From contig CM042691.1 of the NCBI GenBank assembly GCA_023614405.1, forward strand, positions 176,238,927 to 176,302,926: a DNA stretch of 64,000 nt, given 5' to 3'. The position numbers were made by a program, and so were the translations under genes. This DNA comes from Avena insularis. Its lineage: Eukaryota > Streptophyta > Magnoliopsida > Poales > Poaceae. Position 1 is the stretch's first letter. Every line of letters starts with the position of its first letter. Positions 1 to 12,503 of this stretch are shown in pieces. The notes beneath the pieces were generated by a model. That model was given only the letters and a program-made list of their open reading frames with translations. It had not been told where the DNA came from and did not search any database.

Positions 1-1015
1 AAGAGTATCTTGCTTCGAAAGACACCGATGCACATTTAGTACTTGGATACCAACTGGTAGACAAAGGTCGAAAAACAACAAGGGGAAAAGAACATGCTCA
101 GGATGGAATCCCAAGATGTGGATGCATAGATTATCAATCTTCCGCAAACCAATGCATAGAAAAGGTAAGGGGTAGCAGAGTCACGAGTATAGATGCGAGA
201 CTCTCGAGGCGTACTCTTGTCATGATCTTTTTGGTTCCATTAAAGAACATCTGCCATAGCTAGTGGTAGGGGCAAAGTCCTTAGTTGTCACAATTCAATC
301 ACGACAAAGACCACAAGCTTGAAGACTAGAATTATATTACCAGCCATACTGAAGTAATGTATGAACATTAACGACAAGGGTCAAAGGAATGGATCTTGGT
401 TTAAAGGTCAGCTTCATGTACAAGATTCACTACACCAGAATCCAGCACAATCGGGGATCTTAGGTTGAAGTCCAAGGGTTAAAACCCAAAGAAAGGAGTA
501 ACTACTACTTGAGTGACATGGAGTACACTGCAAGTTACTAATCACAAGGTAGCTTCTAAGAGAAGAAACGACTTCTGAAGCACCCAACAAACAAAAAGGA
601 GGCACACAAGGCGAAAAGAAACCTCGAAGCCTAGAACAGAAAACTAAAGATCCAACATTATAATATTGTGGTTCCAAAATATAGAGAGATCATGATAGAA
701 AGGGATCTCTCAGATGAACAAGAGCAAGGGGTAACAAGGAATTCACAACACACACAACTCTAGAGAATCCAACACTAGGTCAACTGGCTGAGAAACGGCA
801 TGCCAAAAAGGCACCTAAGCTTTGAAAACTAGAAGAGATATCAAAACTTTTCCAAATCAACACAAGATAAGATAACCCAGAGTTAGAACGAAACTGGAGA
901 AGGAGTAAAAGAAGCATACTAGAGTTTTCGCAAATACTTTTGAGCTTTTAAAATAGTTTTCACAAACACTGGACTCAACATCGACCAATAGCAAGGTTTT
1001 CCTACGGTCGGTACT

Positions 1016-1027
1016 GCTCTAATACCA
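1016..1027 (-). promoter_or_regulatory. Primer binding site of element 0 (tRNA-iMet type)
   Basis: GCTCTAATACCA is the reverse complement of the plant initiator-Met primer site TGGTATCAGAGC with one change. It lies 5 bp from the LTR edge at 1033 and fixes the element as minus strand. Confidence 0.8.
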
Positions 1028-1032
1028 AGACC

Positions 1033-4000
1033 TGTGACACCCCCGAGATCAGGGCTAAACAAATCCCAGACCTCCGTCTGAAATAAGCTTAACCTTGAGC
1101 TCGAGAATATCCACTGAAGAATCGGTAACACGGCAGTGACCCTATGACACAAAAATTTATTACAGCAAGCTCATAACTGAGCAGAGAACCAGATTATTAC
1201 AAGTAGAGGTCACTGACCACGAACATCAAACAACGGAAGGCAAATTATTCTATTAAGTATAGAAAACTTAACAAATGGCCTAAGAGGCCTGAGGCATAAC
1301 GATGACGTCCCAGCCCATAGATTCCAGGTTGCCGGCCGGGAACCCCAAGCTACTCGGTCCTGTCGATGTAGTACCAAACTGATCTTCAGGTGAACACTTA
1401 CTCTACCAAAAGTATCAACAAAGCAAGGGTGAGTACAGGGTGTACTCCGCAAGACTTATAGCTGGTGGAGTTGTTTTGCATAAAGCCATCTTTTGTTTAT
1501 AAAACAAGAGAGAGAAGAAGCTCGTCTAGTCAGAGTATTTTCAAAGGGGATAAGAGAGCGACGTCTCCGAAATATTGATCATCATCTTTTGATATCCACC
1601 AAATCATCATCATCTACCAACTAGGATCACCCCCTCGTACCCATGAGGAAACATCCTTAAGCACACGTTGATCTACCAAGTTTTATGATTAGGTTCAAGT
1701 TCTCTATGATCTTAGAATCCGGTCACCAAGCGTTCATAACCGTGAACACGGGTTTTCGAAAAGAGTTAACCCTGCAGGGGTGTACAACTTTACCCACACG
1801 TACCAACCGACTCTTAATGCCAAGCTATTAGCCCTCTTCCTTGGAAGGCTAGCAGAGGGTGGTTGGCCACTACCTTTACCTTTCTTTTGCCGAGACCATG
1901 AGTCACGCAATAAGTATTGTTTCGCCGTAATGGGTCAAATCCCGAAGTAGGTACTTAAAGATGTGATGTGAGGTTGGTTTACTAGGGGTACCATTAACCC
2001 CAAGCAACTGAGACCACGCTTCCCTACCTGTTATGAATGGACCTCCTTCACCTCCTTCTTTCGAAAATGTTTTCAATGCGTATGTCGAATGGAACGCCCG
2101 AACTATGTGACTCATGGAATCTACTAGGCAAGTTAATCAGGCGAGGGGTTCCCAAGCCCCGTGTGGCTGTACACTCTTCTCGGTTCCAAAGGCAAGAACT
2201 CAGTTCCTAATGGTGGCGAGCATGGGACTAGAAATACCACATCCCACCGTGGCCTCCCATACAAGCCTTAGCATGTTTAATCTCATATCACTGATCTCCT
2301 CTCATCACATTCTCCTGTCATACTAGGTTCTTTGCATCTGAGACATCATATGGATGGACCAGACTCAATAGCTATGCATGGCTAAGCAGACACATTTAAT
2401 AGCTCTAGCAATGCACACAAGCCAAACCTAGTTATGCTAGGAGCAGTGGATCAGGTAATATAAGCTCAAAGGGAGTATGCAACAGATAGTATACTCTATC
2501 TATCGATAAAAGACCATAGTAGAATCGTATGCATTATGGCAAAATTGAAATGCTTTCGAAATCGTAGGATTATATCATGGTGGGGCTATGCTTGCCTTTG
2601 CCAGTTGATAACACATAAGCAGATCTTTGAGACCCTTCTACTGGATTTGATTATAGTTTGTCAAGTATTGTTCTTCGAGCTTCGATCTTTGACGGTGTTG
2701 ATCTCGGTCTTCAATCTCGATCTTGATCTCGATATCGTATTCTACCGGAAAGAACCAAACACCGGAAATAAAGGGGAAACAATCAACACATGGCATCGAT
2801 GCAATACTCAAACAAGAATGATGATATGACAAGTTAATTTGCATTGAATTGAAACCCTAAAGCATGCTCGACAACTTAATTGGGGTTCCAAGGGGTGCAA
2901 ACCCTAATTCGGGAAAACTCCGAAATCATATGAGAGGGGTTGATTAGTTCTCTAATTAAACTTGTCATTTGGGTTGTTGAATAATAAATGATTACAGCTT
3001 AGATATCTAGGTTTCATTTTTCTGAACATTTTGATATATTATTTGTATTTTTCTGACTTACAAATAATTAGATATTGAATTTACAAGATTTAATCAAATT
3101 CTGGCATTATTTAAAGAGTTTATTGCATCATTATGACGTTAGCTAGGGGTGGGGTTGATTTTTACCAAGGCAGAACCTAGCCATAGTCACTGACGACTGG
3201 GCCCGAGGCCACCTCATCTAGCCACGGTGGACAAGCTAAGTCAACAGACTAGGCTGAGGCCACGTAGACGCCACCTAGACGCCACGTTGGGCTCGCCGGA
3301 GACACGTCAGACACGGCGGGGAACAGCGGCAGAGGGTGAGCGGGGACGTGTGTGTGCGTGCGTTAGAGAGGGAAGGCCGAGGCGAGCCAGAAAATGGGGG
3401 CGCCGCCCTATTGGGGTCACCGGAACAGCAACTACGGTGAGGTTCTGCGGCGGCACGCGGTGGTGCTCGTGGGGAAGATGCTAGAGAGCGAGAGGAAGGA
3501 TACTGAGGGCACGGGGAGGTGCAGAGGCTCACCGTGAGCACGACAGAGGTGGTGGAGAGGCCGGGGGAGGTCCAGAACGGCCAGAATCAACGTCGATGGC
3601 GGCGGAGCTCGTCGGGGATGGAGGGTCGATTGCGTCGCTTCGGTCCTCTCCGACTTGCGCGACTAGGGGCAAACGCACGAGGAGGATCAGAGGATTGCAA
3701 CGACGTGCTCAGATGGGTAGGAGGTGGACGGGAATGACAGGGCACCAGAGCTCCTGGGAGCTAGGTTTTCGGCGCCTGCTACAGAGGGAGAGAGGGAGCG
3801 CACGGGGAAGAAAGAAAGGATAAGGGCGAGCGAGGGCGTCGGCGCGGGTCTTATCGGCCTCCAGAGCGGCGGCGGACGGCGTAGGAGACGACACGGAGGA
3901 GCTTCCTCGCGAGGAAGATGACAACAAAGAGGTACGGGCCGATGGCGGGCTGGCGTGGGCCGGCTACTGGGCCACTAGCTGCTGCGCGGTGCGGGAAAGA

Positions 4001-4378
4001 GAAGGGGAGAGGGAGAGAGTGGCTGCTGGGCTGAGCCTGACTGCTCTCTGGTTATTTTTTTCTTTCCAAAGATCTTTTCCTTTTCTGTTTTGTGTTTTTC
4101 TCTTTGTATTTCAAATCCTTTTCAGTTTTAAACAGTTTGAAAATTCCAAAGAGTTTTGAAATCATTGTAAAATATTTAGGGGCCCTTTATACCAATTTGG
4201 GCTCCAATAAACTTTGATACTTTTCAAAATATGAAAACCATTTGAATGCGTTTCAAAGAGAGGGGGAAATAGAGTTTTAGGGTTTGATTTATTTAGCTTT
4301 AATGCACAATTTAAAACATGATGCTTATGATGCACAGACAAACCCTAATATAAGATTAACTGAAACTGGGGTGTTATA
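1033..4378 (-). repeat. 5' LTR of element 0
   Basis: On the plus strand it starts TGTGACACCCCCG and ends GGGTGTTATA, about 3.35 kb, collinear with the LTRs at 14588-17953 and 21389-24378 and with the reverse of solo LTR C. It is AT-rich at both ends with a GC-rich, CpG-bearing island at about 3200-4020. Short open frames in that island have Arg/Ser/Gly-rich composition and are not credible genes. Confidence 0.9.
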
Positions 4379-4767
4379 TCTATCATGTATGCCATGCTAT
4401 GTACAATACCAGATATTATATATTCTGTTAGTTTAACTAGTAGATATCAAAGTGATCCAGGAGTGGATAACTGGATAGAAGTAAAAAATATCCTAAAATA
4501 CTTGGGAAGGACTAACGATATGGTTCTTTCTTATGGAGGTGATGAACAACTCGTTGTAAACGGTTACACCGATGCTAGTTGGAAAACCGATCTGGATGAT
4601 TCTAAATCACAATCTGGATACGTATTTACTTTGAATGGTGCAGCAGTAAGCTGGAGGAGTGCTAAGCAAAGCATTATGGAGAGATCTACAACTGAATCAG
4701 AATACATAGCTACTTCGGAGGCTTCACAAGAGGCGATATGGATGAAGGAGTTCATTGCGGAGCTTGG
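4379..4767 (+). pseudogene. Copia pol: end of RT and first part of RNase H (element E)
   Basis: An open frame from 4385 reads YAMLCTIPDIIYSVS, the conserved copia RT tail, followed by the RNase H start. GYTDASW carries the first catalytic Asp, the STSGY-like segment follows (QSGYVF), and TTESEY carries the catalytic Glu. The frame is cut at 4767, in the middle of RNase H, by insertion of element A; the remainder is at 44493-44760. No stop or frameshift is seen in this piece. Loss of function is therefore due to insertion here (and element 0 on the left), not to point decay. RNase H degrades the RNA strand during reverse transcription. Confidence 0.85.
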
Positions 4768-7700
4768 TGTAGCATCCCAATTTCAGCAACCCTGATTTGT
4801 TGTCCAAAAGGCAAAAATCTGGGGGCACATAAACTTTTTCTTGTTAAGAGTTGAAATGTTTGTTTACTTGTTTGCTTGTGTGCATTAGGTGATATACTTC
4901 TTATCTGAACCCTATTTGACAAAGGCTATTTTACAAAAGTGAGGTCTTGTCTCATCTTTCATATTCTCAAATGTTCCAGCATTTCAAAACCTGATCCAAG
5001 ATGACTTTTACACAACAAAATGTATTGCTAGTTCCATTAACAAATCTACGGAGACCTATATACAATCTAGTTATGTTTTCAAGACAGAACATTCAACTAC
5101 TATTATCTCTAGGTTTTCCAAAACCTTTTCCCTAAAAACCTTTCCACTCTAATCTTGGTAGAAATACCAAGAGGTACTTATCTTACATAAAAACATAACC
5201 AATTCAAAATACCCATGGTCACCTCAAGCTAGGCTTGAGGATGACTTTAATAGTAGTTGGACAAGTTTGATAAGATGAATTGCCTTAATGTGCCGATTGC
5301 CTTTTTTGCTTAGGAACTAGAGTGATATAATCTAGTAGCTCATCCCTTAGGACCCAATCTCTGTTTGTGATCATCAATCTCAAACAAAGCATCCAAATCT
5401 AGATCAACCCAAGCCACTTAAGTGACCATCCCATCTCCTTATCAGATCAATCCAGGGATAATCCTTTCTGATAGTTTCCAACTCAGTGGCGACCCAATCC
5501 AAGCATGGACCCCCTCTATTCAATCTATACCTCAACATCATACCTTTGATCACGAGATTGGAACCTAGAATCCTCGCAAAATCATCTACACTTGCACTCT
5601 AGTCTAAAACCATAAATCTGCCAAAATGGCTAAGTCTGGAATTCTTATCTAGATCCAATCTTTGGAGCTCCACCTTCTCCAACCAATGTGCATTCTTGAG
5701 AATGTATTTGAACCATTGTGTAGTACATCATTAGAACTACAAAAGCCCACTCTTTCCCTGGGTAGACCATTCTGGTTTCCACTCATCCATGATGGTTTTG
5801 TAGTCAAGATAATAATCTTTTCTTCAAATCTTACCATCTTACCTACTTTGGTAGAAGCTCCCGTCTATATGCCACCTCCCCTTGACCAAATCCTTGCATG
5901 ATTATGGTCTACTAATCATAGCCTGTCAATCCCCACTTCACTTGTTTCCCGTGGAGCCTTGTGCTTCTTAAACCCCCATGGTTTACGAGGCATCATGACC
6001 ACTCTGTTGTGACAGCCTTATTTTCAACAAAGTTTGCCATCTCTCCTAGACCACCTCAAACACAACCAATACCAACTCTTGTTGCCATAATTATATATAT
6101 AACTTGGTCTGATCACCCATCTATTACTTGTATCAAGGTGAGCTCTGAGCTCTCTAATCCAACCATGTTTAGGTGGCATAAAAATACCAAAACCCTAGAT
6201 TCCCTAAAAATCTAGACTCCTCTAATTTCACCATATTCCTCCAAAACTCAAGTTGGGAATGATGTATAAATCAAGCTTACATCATCTACCTTGGTTATGG
6301 TAATTCCCCAAATAATCCCCATAATTATTGGATCCTAAAAATAATTAAATTCCACCTTTGGCAAAACCCTAGAATATTTGTCTATGAAGGCAAGTTTGTT
6401 TTTATCCAAATAACCTTGCCAAATCAAGGCACATCTGATGCCTATATATCCTATCCCATCTTTCCAACTCAAAAATAAATATTTTTGAGATCTTGTATTA
6501 TTTCTTTTTGCCCTTTTTCTTAAATGGCAGAAACAAGAAATAATTCATTAAAAATACTTTTCCACCTCAATAAATTCCAATAAAATTCTCCAATGTGTAA
6601 TATGGTATTTAGGACCATATCATATCAAAAATCCACCTTGTACAATGTAAAAATCTCAAAGGAGCTTCTAGAAACTACTTCTACACTATTTGAAGAAATG
6701 GTTTTAAATGGACTTTAAATCCTCTGAAAAATCTCAAATAAATATAGGAGTGTTGCAATGACCATACCTCCAAACCAGTACCATTTTGCCATCAGGCCTA
6801 ACCCAAAGATCCAGAGTTTCTTCACAAGTTCCCTTTTGGCCATTATTTGAAATCTTTCAAACTCACATCTTTAAACCCCTCTAAACCTTTTCCAATATGG
6901 TCAAGCAAGTTTCCCTAGCACCCCTACACCCTGATGGTTGAGCCCCACGATATCAAGGTACCGTAGCATCCCCTCCTCTTTGTCCCTTGTGCTTGTAAGA
7001 GAGAAGTAGAGGCATATCTTGCAAAAAATATTGGAAATAAAAGGGGCAGCAGCCACACAACCCCTTCCCCCCACTCAGTGCTTGACTCAGGACCCCACCA
7101 CCCCTCTCTCCACGTGCCCCCTTGACCAATACATGAGCAGCACCCTCCCTTTTCCCTCAAATGGGCATAGTCCACCATGGACCTTCCCCTCCCCAAATAA
7201 AGAGCCCTAGGACACCTGAGTGCCCCCCTCTAGATAATTTGCTCTCTCACCACCCACCTACCCTCCCAGAGCACCCTTTCCCTCGCCCCTGCTCTGCCTG
7301 GATCGAAGGAAGAAGAAGAGCAAGCTTTGTCCTCTCCAAAAATTTGAGCAAGGCTCCCTCCCCGCAGCCCCTCTCCCCCTGCATGTCACTCTACTGAAAT
7401 CCCCTTGATACCCTCTATCTAACCCTGCCCTTTTCCTGCCCAGGACCCACAGTATCGTCGTTGTCGGCGACCTCCCGAGCATTTTCTCGTGGGCGTCATC
7501 ACGCGGGGAGGTTCCTGATGTCAAAACCGCTACTGCCGCCCCTACCAGAGGTCGGCATCACCTCTTGCGTTGTCCCTGCCACCTCCTCGTCGCCGGCGCG
7601 CCTCCACAGGCTACGCTAGGGTTTCCTGCCCCCGGCCAGGACGCGTGGAAGGAGACAGCGCCATGACCGTCGATCTCCTTTAGATTGAATGACCAGCATC

Positions 7701-10683
7701 GCCAGATACCCCGTCGACAAGGTGGGCTGTGGGCCGACGCGCCCGTCCCCTGGATCCTCCCTTCGAAAGCACGCATAACCTCATCGGGGCAAGTTTTGCT
7801 GCAAGCGACCCAAATTCGGCCCGGCCGCTGTCTCTCCTTTCCTTTTCTTTTTCTAGATCTGTTAATGATACGGTTTACTTTAAATATTTTTGAAAATGGA
7901 AAATACCTCCAAATGCATAGATTTAATATTCCTAGTATCCCTGAGTGCCTTCCCTAACATGCAGACCAAGTACCTTGCCCAAATATTTTTTCAAGGTTAT
8001 ATTAACCATTAAAATCCCAACATGTGTCTAGATACTCAAAATTGAGTTCACAGAGTATCCTAACTCCAATTGGGGTGAAACCTTTGTGTAATGAAAGGTA
8101 CTCCAGGTACCTTGTATGTCCCCTTGGACCCAACCTAAATTTCTTCCTAGTTTGCCCCTGGTAAAAATAACAAAAATAACCCATTTTTGTGTTGTATAAA
8201 TTCCCTAGGTCAAACAAAATGAGGTATTGACCTAATTCCAACTCTTTGTACCTCTACATAACCATATATAGCAAACCCCAGGAGCCTATAGTCTATTGAG
8301 CACCTACTGAATTTTGGTGAATTAAACTATTTTATGAATGGTTTATTTAATAGGAAAATCACCACTTCAGTTCTGCATACCAAAAAGGGTGATTCCAATT
8401 TCTACAGAAAGGTAATTCCCATGCATAACATATTCCCTTGTAATCACATCAAAATACCTTATAAATTTAATCTGGTGAAAAAGACAAAAGCCATCCAGTA
8501 CTAGCTTTGGGATTTTCCTGAGGGCATTCTGGTAATTATTTTAAGTTTAGTCCAACTCCCCTTGAATCATTCCACCAAATACGACCTAATCACACAAGGA
8601 AACAATTTCTGGGACTCCAGAACAATTTTTGTAAATTATTTCCTAAAACTAGAGTTTTATTCACTATAGAAATCACTATAAATCTTTGGTAATTGATAAA
8701 TTAGTGAAACCAATTTTGTTGGCTTCATTTTATCAATACCTATCTGATGGTATCATTTTTTCACAATGTTATCATGTAGAACTTGTCCTTGATCTAAAAA
8801 AAACCCCTTATCTAGCTAGTTTTTTACTATAAATCTTAAATAGGAAACCCACATATGCAATCAAGGCCATTCCTTTGTATACAAAGCAAAATCTCCAATC
8901 CTTACTGATCTATAAACTGGTTTTATCAATTGTTTTCTGTATGAATTGGTGTTGGTATGCATTGTATTGATTGTGGTGTTGTTTGCTTGCATGTTTGCTC
9001 GATAACGACAATAGTTGCGACTGTGTGACGCCAAGCATCGGGTTATTCTTATATTATTGTATTCAGTATTCTGGTATTCTAAAGAAGTCACGGAATGTCT
9101 CTCTGGTCATAGGCAAGCCACCTTCTTGCTCATAAACCCCTGTCCTATTTTCACACCTATGCATGTTTTTAAATGGTTTGCTTAAATTGCATAGTTTATT
9201 TAATTATAATTTTTATTGTGGGAACGTTTGGCTTCTCCAAACTGGTGTCACCTCAGTACCAATAGGTACAAACCCCTTTGATGACACCTATTCTTTCCCA
9301 GTAAGTTAGATGGTGTATAACACTAGGCCCCTTTTGAAAACCCCGTTTTAGACAAAGAAAAAACTATGGGATGGGAAGACCCTAGAAAAAGACTCACAAA
9401 AATGCTTTATGAGGAAACCTTGGTGGGGTTTGGCCTGCCAAGTGGATTGGAAAACAAGAAAGGTTTTGGTTTACAAAATGGTCGGTCGAAAGACGGAGGA
9501 AAAAGGTTTACGAAAACACGCCGGGCTGTATAGTTCTTAATGCTTGAGCAATTAACCCGTGCAACCACATTACTCTGGAATGGGACGGGCCTGGGCTGGA
9601 AGTTTGTCAAATCTGGTATAGGTGCCCCACACTAATACAGGGGCAAACAATCCCTGGAGGGTGGACCTTCTCCGGCCAACGGTCCATGCGTAGCATCGAC
9701 CGGGAGAAGGAACAAAGGGTCTACGGGCCTCCATGCGATACTATGAGCCCCTCATTGAAAGCGCACACCCGTCGAGGTGCAAAACACGCTCCGGTTGGTT
9801 GGTTACTATATAGGGCATCCCAGTCTTGAGGGGATCAACCTCATAGGTTAGTCATTTGTATCGGAGAGGGCATCCGGAAGGTCTTGACCGGTTATTCGAC
9901 CCACGATCGGTGTAGATCAGGGACGAGTAATTAGATGGTGTGGGTACAGTGTACAACCTCTGCAGAGTGTAAATCTACTTGAATAGACGAGTCCTCGGTC
10001 ATGGACGGTTGTGATGGCTGCTGTATGGCGGTGATGGTTTTGATTTCAAAAAGGACTTTGGAAAAGCAATGGCTTGGAAATGTTTTGACCATGGGATTGT
10101 CGGAAAAAGGAGGAAGGAGTTTGGTAATGAGATGACCGGAAGGAAAAACAAATGGGTGACCCAATCCTAGTGATTCCTTAAAACTTTTCAAAAAGGTTTC
10201 CAAATTGTTTTACAAAAGATTTTCAACAAAGATATAGATATCTGATATATCTACAAGAAAAACTAGTTTATAAAAGAACCTCTTATGGAGCCATCCTACC
10301 ACCGCCATATTGCATGCCTCAAATTTTGTTCTCTTAAGGTGGTTTGTGAGTACATTCAAAGTACTCACCGGCATTGTCCCTGGCTATTTACTTGGCCAGA
10401 CTTTTCAGAAGCAAGAGGAATGATGGAAATTGCTGACGTCTATGCGAGCTAGGCTGTCTTCCCCATTTAGTCGCCTATAAGTTAAGGCATGACATGGGCT
10501 CTGTGATTGAAGACTTCCGCTATCGCCGTTGTATTGCCATGATGACATTAATGTAACTACTTGTATTCGTCAACTATGGATGTTGTAATGATACTTTTTG
10601 GTTATGCTCACGGCTCACTGATCATGGGAACATGAATTGCAGGCATAACGGGTATTCTCGGACCGTAAATCCCGGGTGCCACA
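4768..10683 (+). repeat. 5' LTR of element A (5.9 kb)
   Basis: TGTAGCATCCC at the start and CCCGGGTGCCACA at the end. Collinear with the 3' LTR pieces 13571-14587, 24379-28212 and 43467-44487. It has AT-rich outer parts, a C-rich then CpG-bearing island at about 7000-7850, and near the 3' end a conserved hairpin and CTCTGCAGAG palindrome shared with element H. A small perfect hairpin (CCTCAAGC/GCTTGAGG) lies near 5222-5240. No gene is supported inside it. Confidence 0.9.
10346..10368 (+). promoter_or_regulatory. Conserved LTR hairpin GTGAGTAC...GTACTCAC (element A)
   Basis: Perfect 8-bp arms at 10346-10353 and 10361-10368 with a 7-nt loop, followed by TTGTCCCTGGCTATT. The 3' LTR of A (about 44150) and the LTR of unrelated-looking element H (54271-54289) carry the same arrangement. 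This suggests a functional R/U5 structure rather than chance. Confidence 0.6.
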
Positions 10684-10687
10684 GACT

Positions 10688-10699
10688 TGGTATCAGTGC
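10688..10699 (+). promoter_or_regulatory. Primer binding site of element A
   Basis: TGGTATCAGTGC differs by one base from the tRNA-iMet primer site TGGTATCAGAGC. It starts 4 bp after the LTR end, which gives the element's plus orientation. Confidence 0.8.
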
Positions 10700-11841
10700 C
10701 ATCCTGACTGTAGGAGACCTTAGTTAGCATGGATGTTAGACAAGACAACCCCTGTTTCTGGAAACACCGACTTTCACAAACTATTTTTCCCAAAAATCTT
10801 TTTGAATAATTTCTTATCTCATCTTCGCTGACTTAAACTATTTGACAATGGATTACTCTATATCTCGTCTACTTCAAAAGTTCCGTTTCCAAAAACAAGG
10901 TCTGACTTGGAGACTATGAAGGCGGAGATCCCGGAATGAAGTAACACCAAGGCAAGCAAAACAAAGTTACTACCAAGGACGCAAGACACTACAAGATCGC
11001 CCTACCAACAGAGTCCTTCATCGCCCCAAAGAATCAATTACAGCACCGACAACACCAAATGGCAAGACAGAAGTAAAGACCCTCGCAAAGTCTGTACCTA
11101 GGACCAAAATCCCCAGTATAGGATTCCCCTTTATGGCGTGTAGTCAACCCTTAGTACCAATGGTACGCCTTGTTTGCTTGTCATGTGCTTATATGATGCT
11201 TGGAATGTGTTTCTTGTCTTCCTAGGACCATCCGATCCTAAAGTTTTGACCACCTTGTTGGCGTATCCCGATGCTAACCCTCGCAACCCCATAGATGGAA
11301 ACCTCTCCTCGGCAGGATGGCCACGTAAAATAATCCCCGACAACTCCTACTCGTGCCTTAGTTCTAATTTCCCCAAAGGAGCAATAATCCTAATATATCC
11401 TCTGCCAAATCAACGAGAAGTCTTCTCCATAACCCAAATGCCCCAAGAAGCAGGAAGATCAGCAGGCCCGAAGCCAATGAGTCTACTATGTCGTCGAACC
11501 AAAGCAAAACAAAGTGTTCAAGTGAAGACAATCCCTCAAAAGCTAATTTGCCTCCACCCCGACTAAAGCTCCAAGGTGGAAAGAATGCGTCTTTCCACTC
11601 CATTCCAGAAGAACCCCAAGACGTACCGGTGTCTCATACAAACTGTATACCCCGATAAACCTTCACTTACCTGTTTAACCTCAATCCTAACCTAAAACCC
11701 TGTTGGACCTTCTTGTAACCGGCCATAGTAACCCCTTACTTGTGTAACAATTGTTTCTTCATTCTCTGAACCTCCAAGACTAATCTCTTATCATAGTTTA
11801 CCTCTATAGCGGAAACATTATCACCCCGACAACCCCTGAAT
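10700..11841 (+). other. Element A internal region upstream of the zinc-knuckle ORF
   Basis: About 1.1 kb of leader. An open frame at 11174-11566 (130 codons) has no recognisable domain and is probably decayed or incidental. The stretch contains the first copy of A's private palindrome at 11576-11598. Nothing else is supported. Confidence 0.5.
11576..11598. repeat. Element A palindrome, copy 1
   Basis: Perfect 9-bp arms GTGGAAAGA/TCTTTCCAC around ATGCG, embedded in a context (CTCCAAGG...CACTCC) that recurs at 13052 and 13381. Confidence 0.7.
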
Positions 11842-12312
11842 ATGGCCATGAAGATCAGAGACCCAAAGAAAACATGCAGCCGCCATGGTCAAGAAGGACA
11901 TCAAGCCAGCCAGTGCTTAGGCAACTGCCCAAACTGTGGAGATCTCCATCCTCTAGTGGATTGCCCTACCCAACTATTCACATGCTTCCTCTGTGATTGT
12001 CAAGACCATGTCCCTGCCAACTGCCCCATGTACCTCCTGATTGGCAAGACTCGTCAACTCCCCCGCGTCAACATTGGGAAGACATCAAGAGAAGGAAGTT
12101 CCAAGAAAGGCACCTGCTACTCATGTGATCAACCAGGTCATTTCAACCGAGAGTGCCCCCAACGTGGTCTTGACAACACTCCTATAAAGGCAAAGGCCAA
12201 AATATCAACTGCCCCCTTAACGATCCCAAAGCAAGCCCAAGGGCATCCGAAGTTAAGCAAAGCGTTTGTTACACCTGCGGAGATCCCGGCCACTTCGCCA
12301 GCAACTGTCTAG
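11842..12312 (+). CDS. Zinc-knuckle (CCHC array) protein of element A, gag-like
   Basis: 156 codons from an ATG at 11842. It contains four closely spaced knuckles. C12-H15-H20-C25 is a variant with His for the second Cys. C29-C32-H36-C41 has a short C-x3-H spacing. C48-C51-H56-C61 and C92-C95-H100-C105 are canonical C-x2-C-x4-H-x4-C. The remainder is Lys/Pro/Thr-rich and looks disordered. CCHC knuckles bind single-stranded RNA or DNA, as in retroviral nucleocapsid, so the simplest reading is the nucleocapsid end of a decayed gag. No capsid-like segment is visible upstream in frame. An array this dense is unusual for a plant gypsy gag, which usually has one knuckle, so capture of a cellular ZCCHC-type gene is an alternative. 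A fifth knuckle follows in another frame (12252-12503). Confidence 0.65.
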   Translation: MAMKIRDPKKTCSRHGQEGHQASQCLGNCPNCGDLHPLVDCPTQLFTCFLCDCQDHVPANCPMYLLIGKTRQLPRVNIGKTSREGSSKKGTCYSCDQPGHFNRECPQRGLDNTPIKAKAKISTAPLTIPKQAQGHPKLSKAFVTPAEIPATSPATV

Positions 12313-12503
12313 ACAAATACTGGATGACCTCGAAGCAAGAAGCTCCTACACCTAAAAAGGGCAAGAAACCACGAGATCCTCTGGCTAGAAGAATCAGGAA
12401 ATCACTATCCCCAGAACCTCCTCTTCCTCCGAGGAAGCACTTCTTGAGGAGAAACCTCCAACCTCAGGACAACGCCACGACTCTGGACGTTCCCACAAAG
12501 TAG
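12252..12503 (+). pseudogene. Frame-shifted continuation of the zinc-knuckle ORF
   Basis: In a different frame from 11842-12312, this open stretch encodes a canonical knuckle CYTCGDPGHFASNC at 12267-12308. A Lys/Arg/Pro-rich tail follows, ending at TAG 12501-12503. The overlap with the end of the upstream ORF and the continued knuckle spacing suggest one original protein broken by a single indel near 12240-12260. A programmed frameshift cannot be excluded from sequence alone. Confidence 0.6.

Larger units (their letters stand above)
1..4378 (-). mobile_element. Element 0: partial gypsy-like LTR retrotransposon, cut by window edge
   Basis: The right part of a minus-strand LTR element: a 1.03-kb piece of internal region (1-1032) followed by a complete LTR (1033-4378). 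The whole stretch matches 20350-24378 of element B closely, so the two are copies of one family. Orientation is set by the inverted tRNA-Met primer site next to the LTR at 1016-1027. It sits in the copia RT/RNase H of element E. The right end reads GGGTGTTATA instead of the family's GGTGTTACA, a decayed terminus, and the expected TSD copy is TCTAT at 4379-4383. Its left partner lies outside the window. No coding motif is recognisable in 1-1015. The homologous part of B is equally uninformative. Confidence 0.85.

Noticed and set aside
2638..2844. Asp/Leu- and Ile/Glu-repeat frames
   Set aside because: Come from a short TCTCGATC-type simple repeat in the LTR of element 0; not kept in related LTRs.
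7000..7960. Cluster of short open frames that could suggest a small gene
   Set aside because: Entirely inside the 5' LTR of A. The equivalent region of the 3' LTR (25420-26510) has different frame structure, so no coding constraint.
10688..10699. Possible tRNA fragments at primer sites (also 1016, 21372, 39382, 56012)
   Set aside because: Only 12-18 bases complementary to a tRNA 3' end; no cloverleaf around them. They are primer binding sites.
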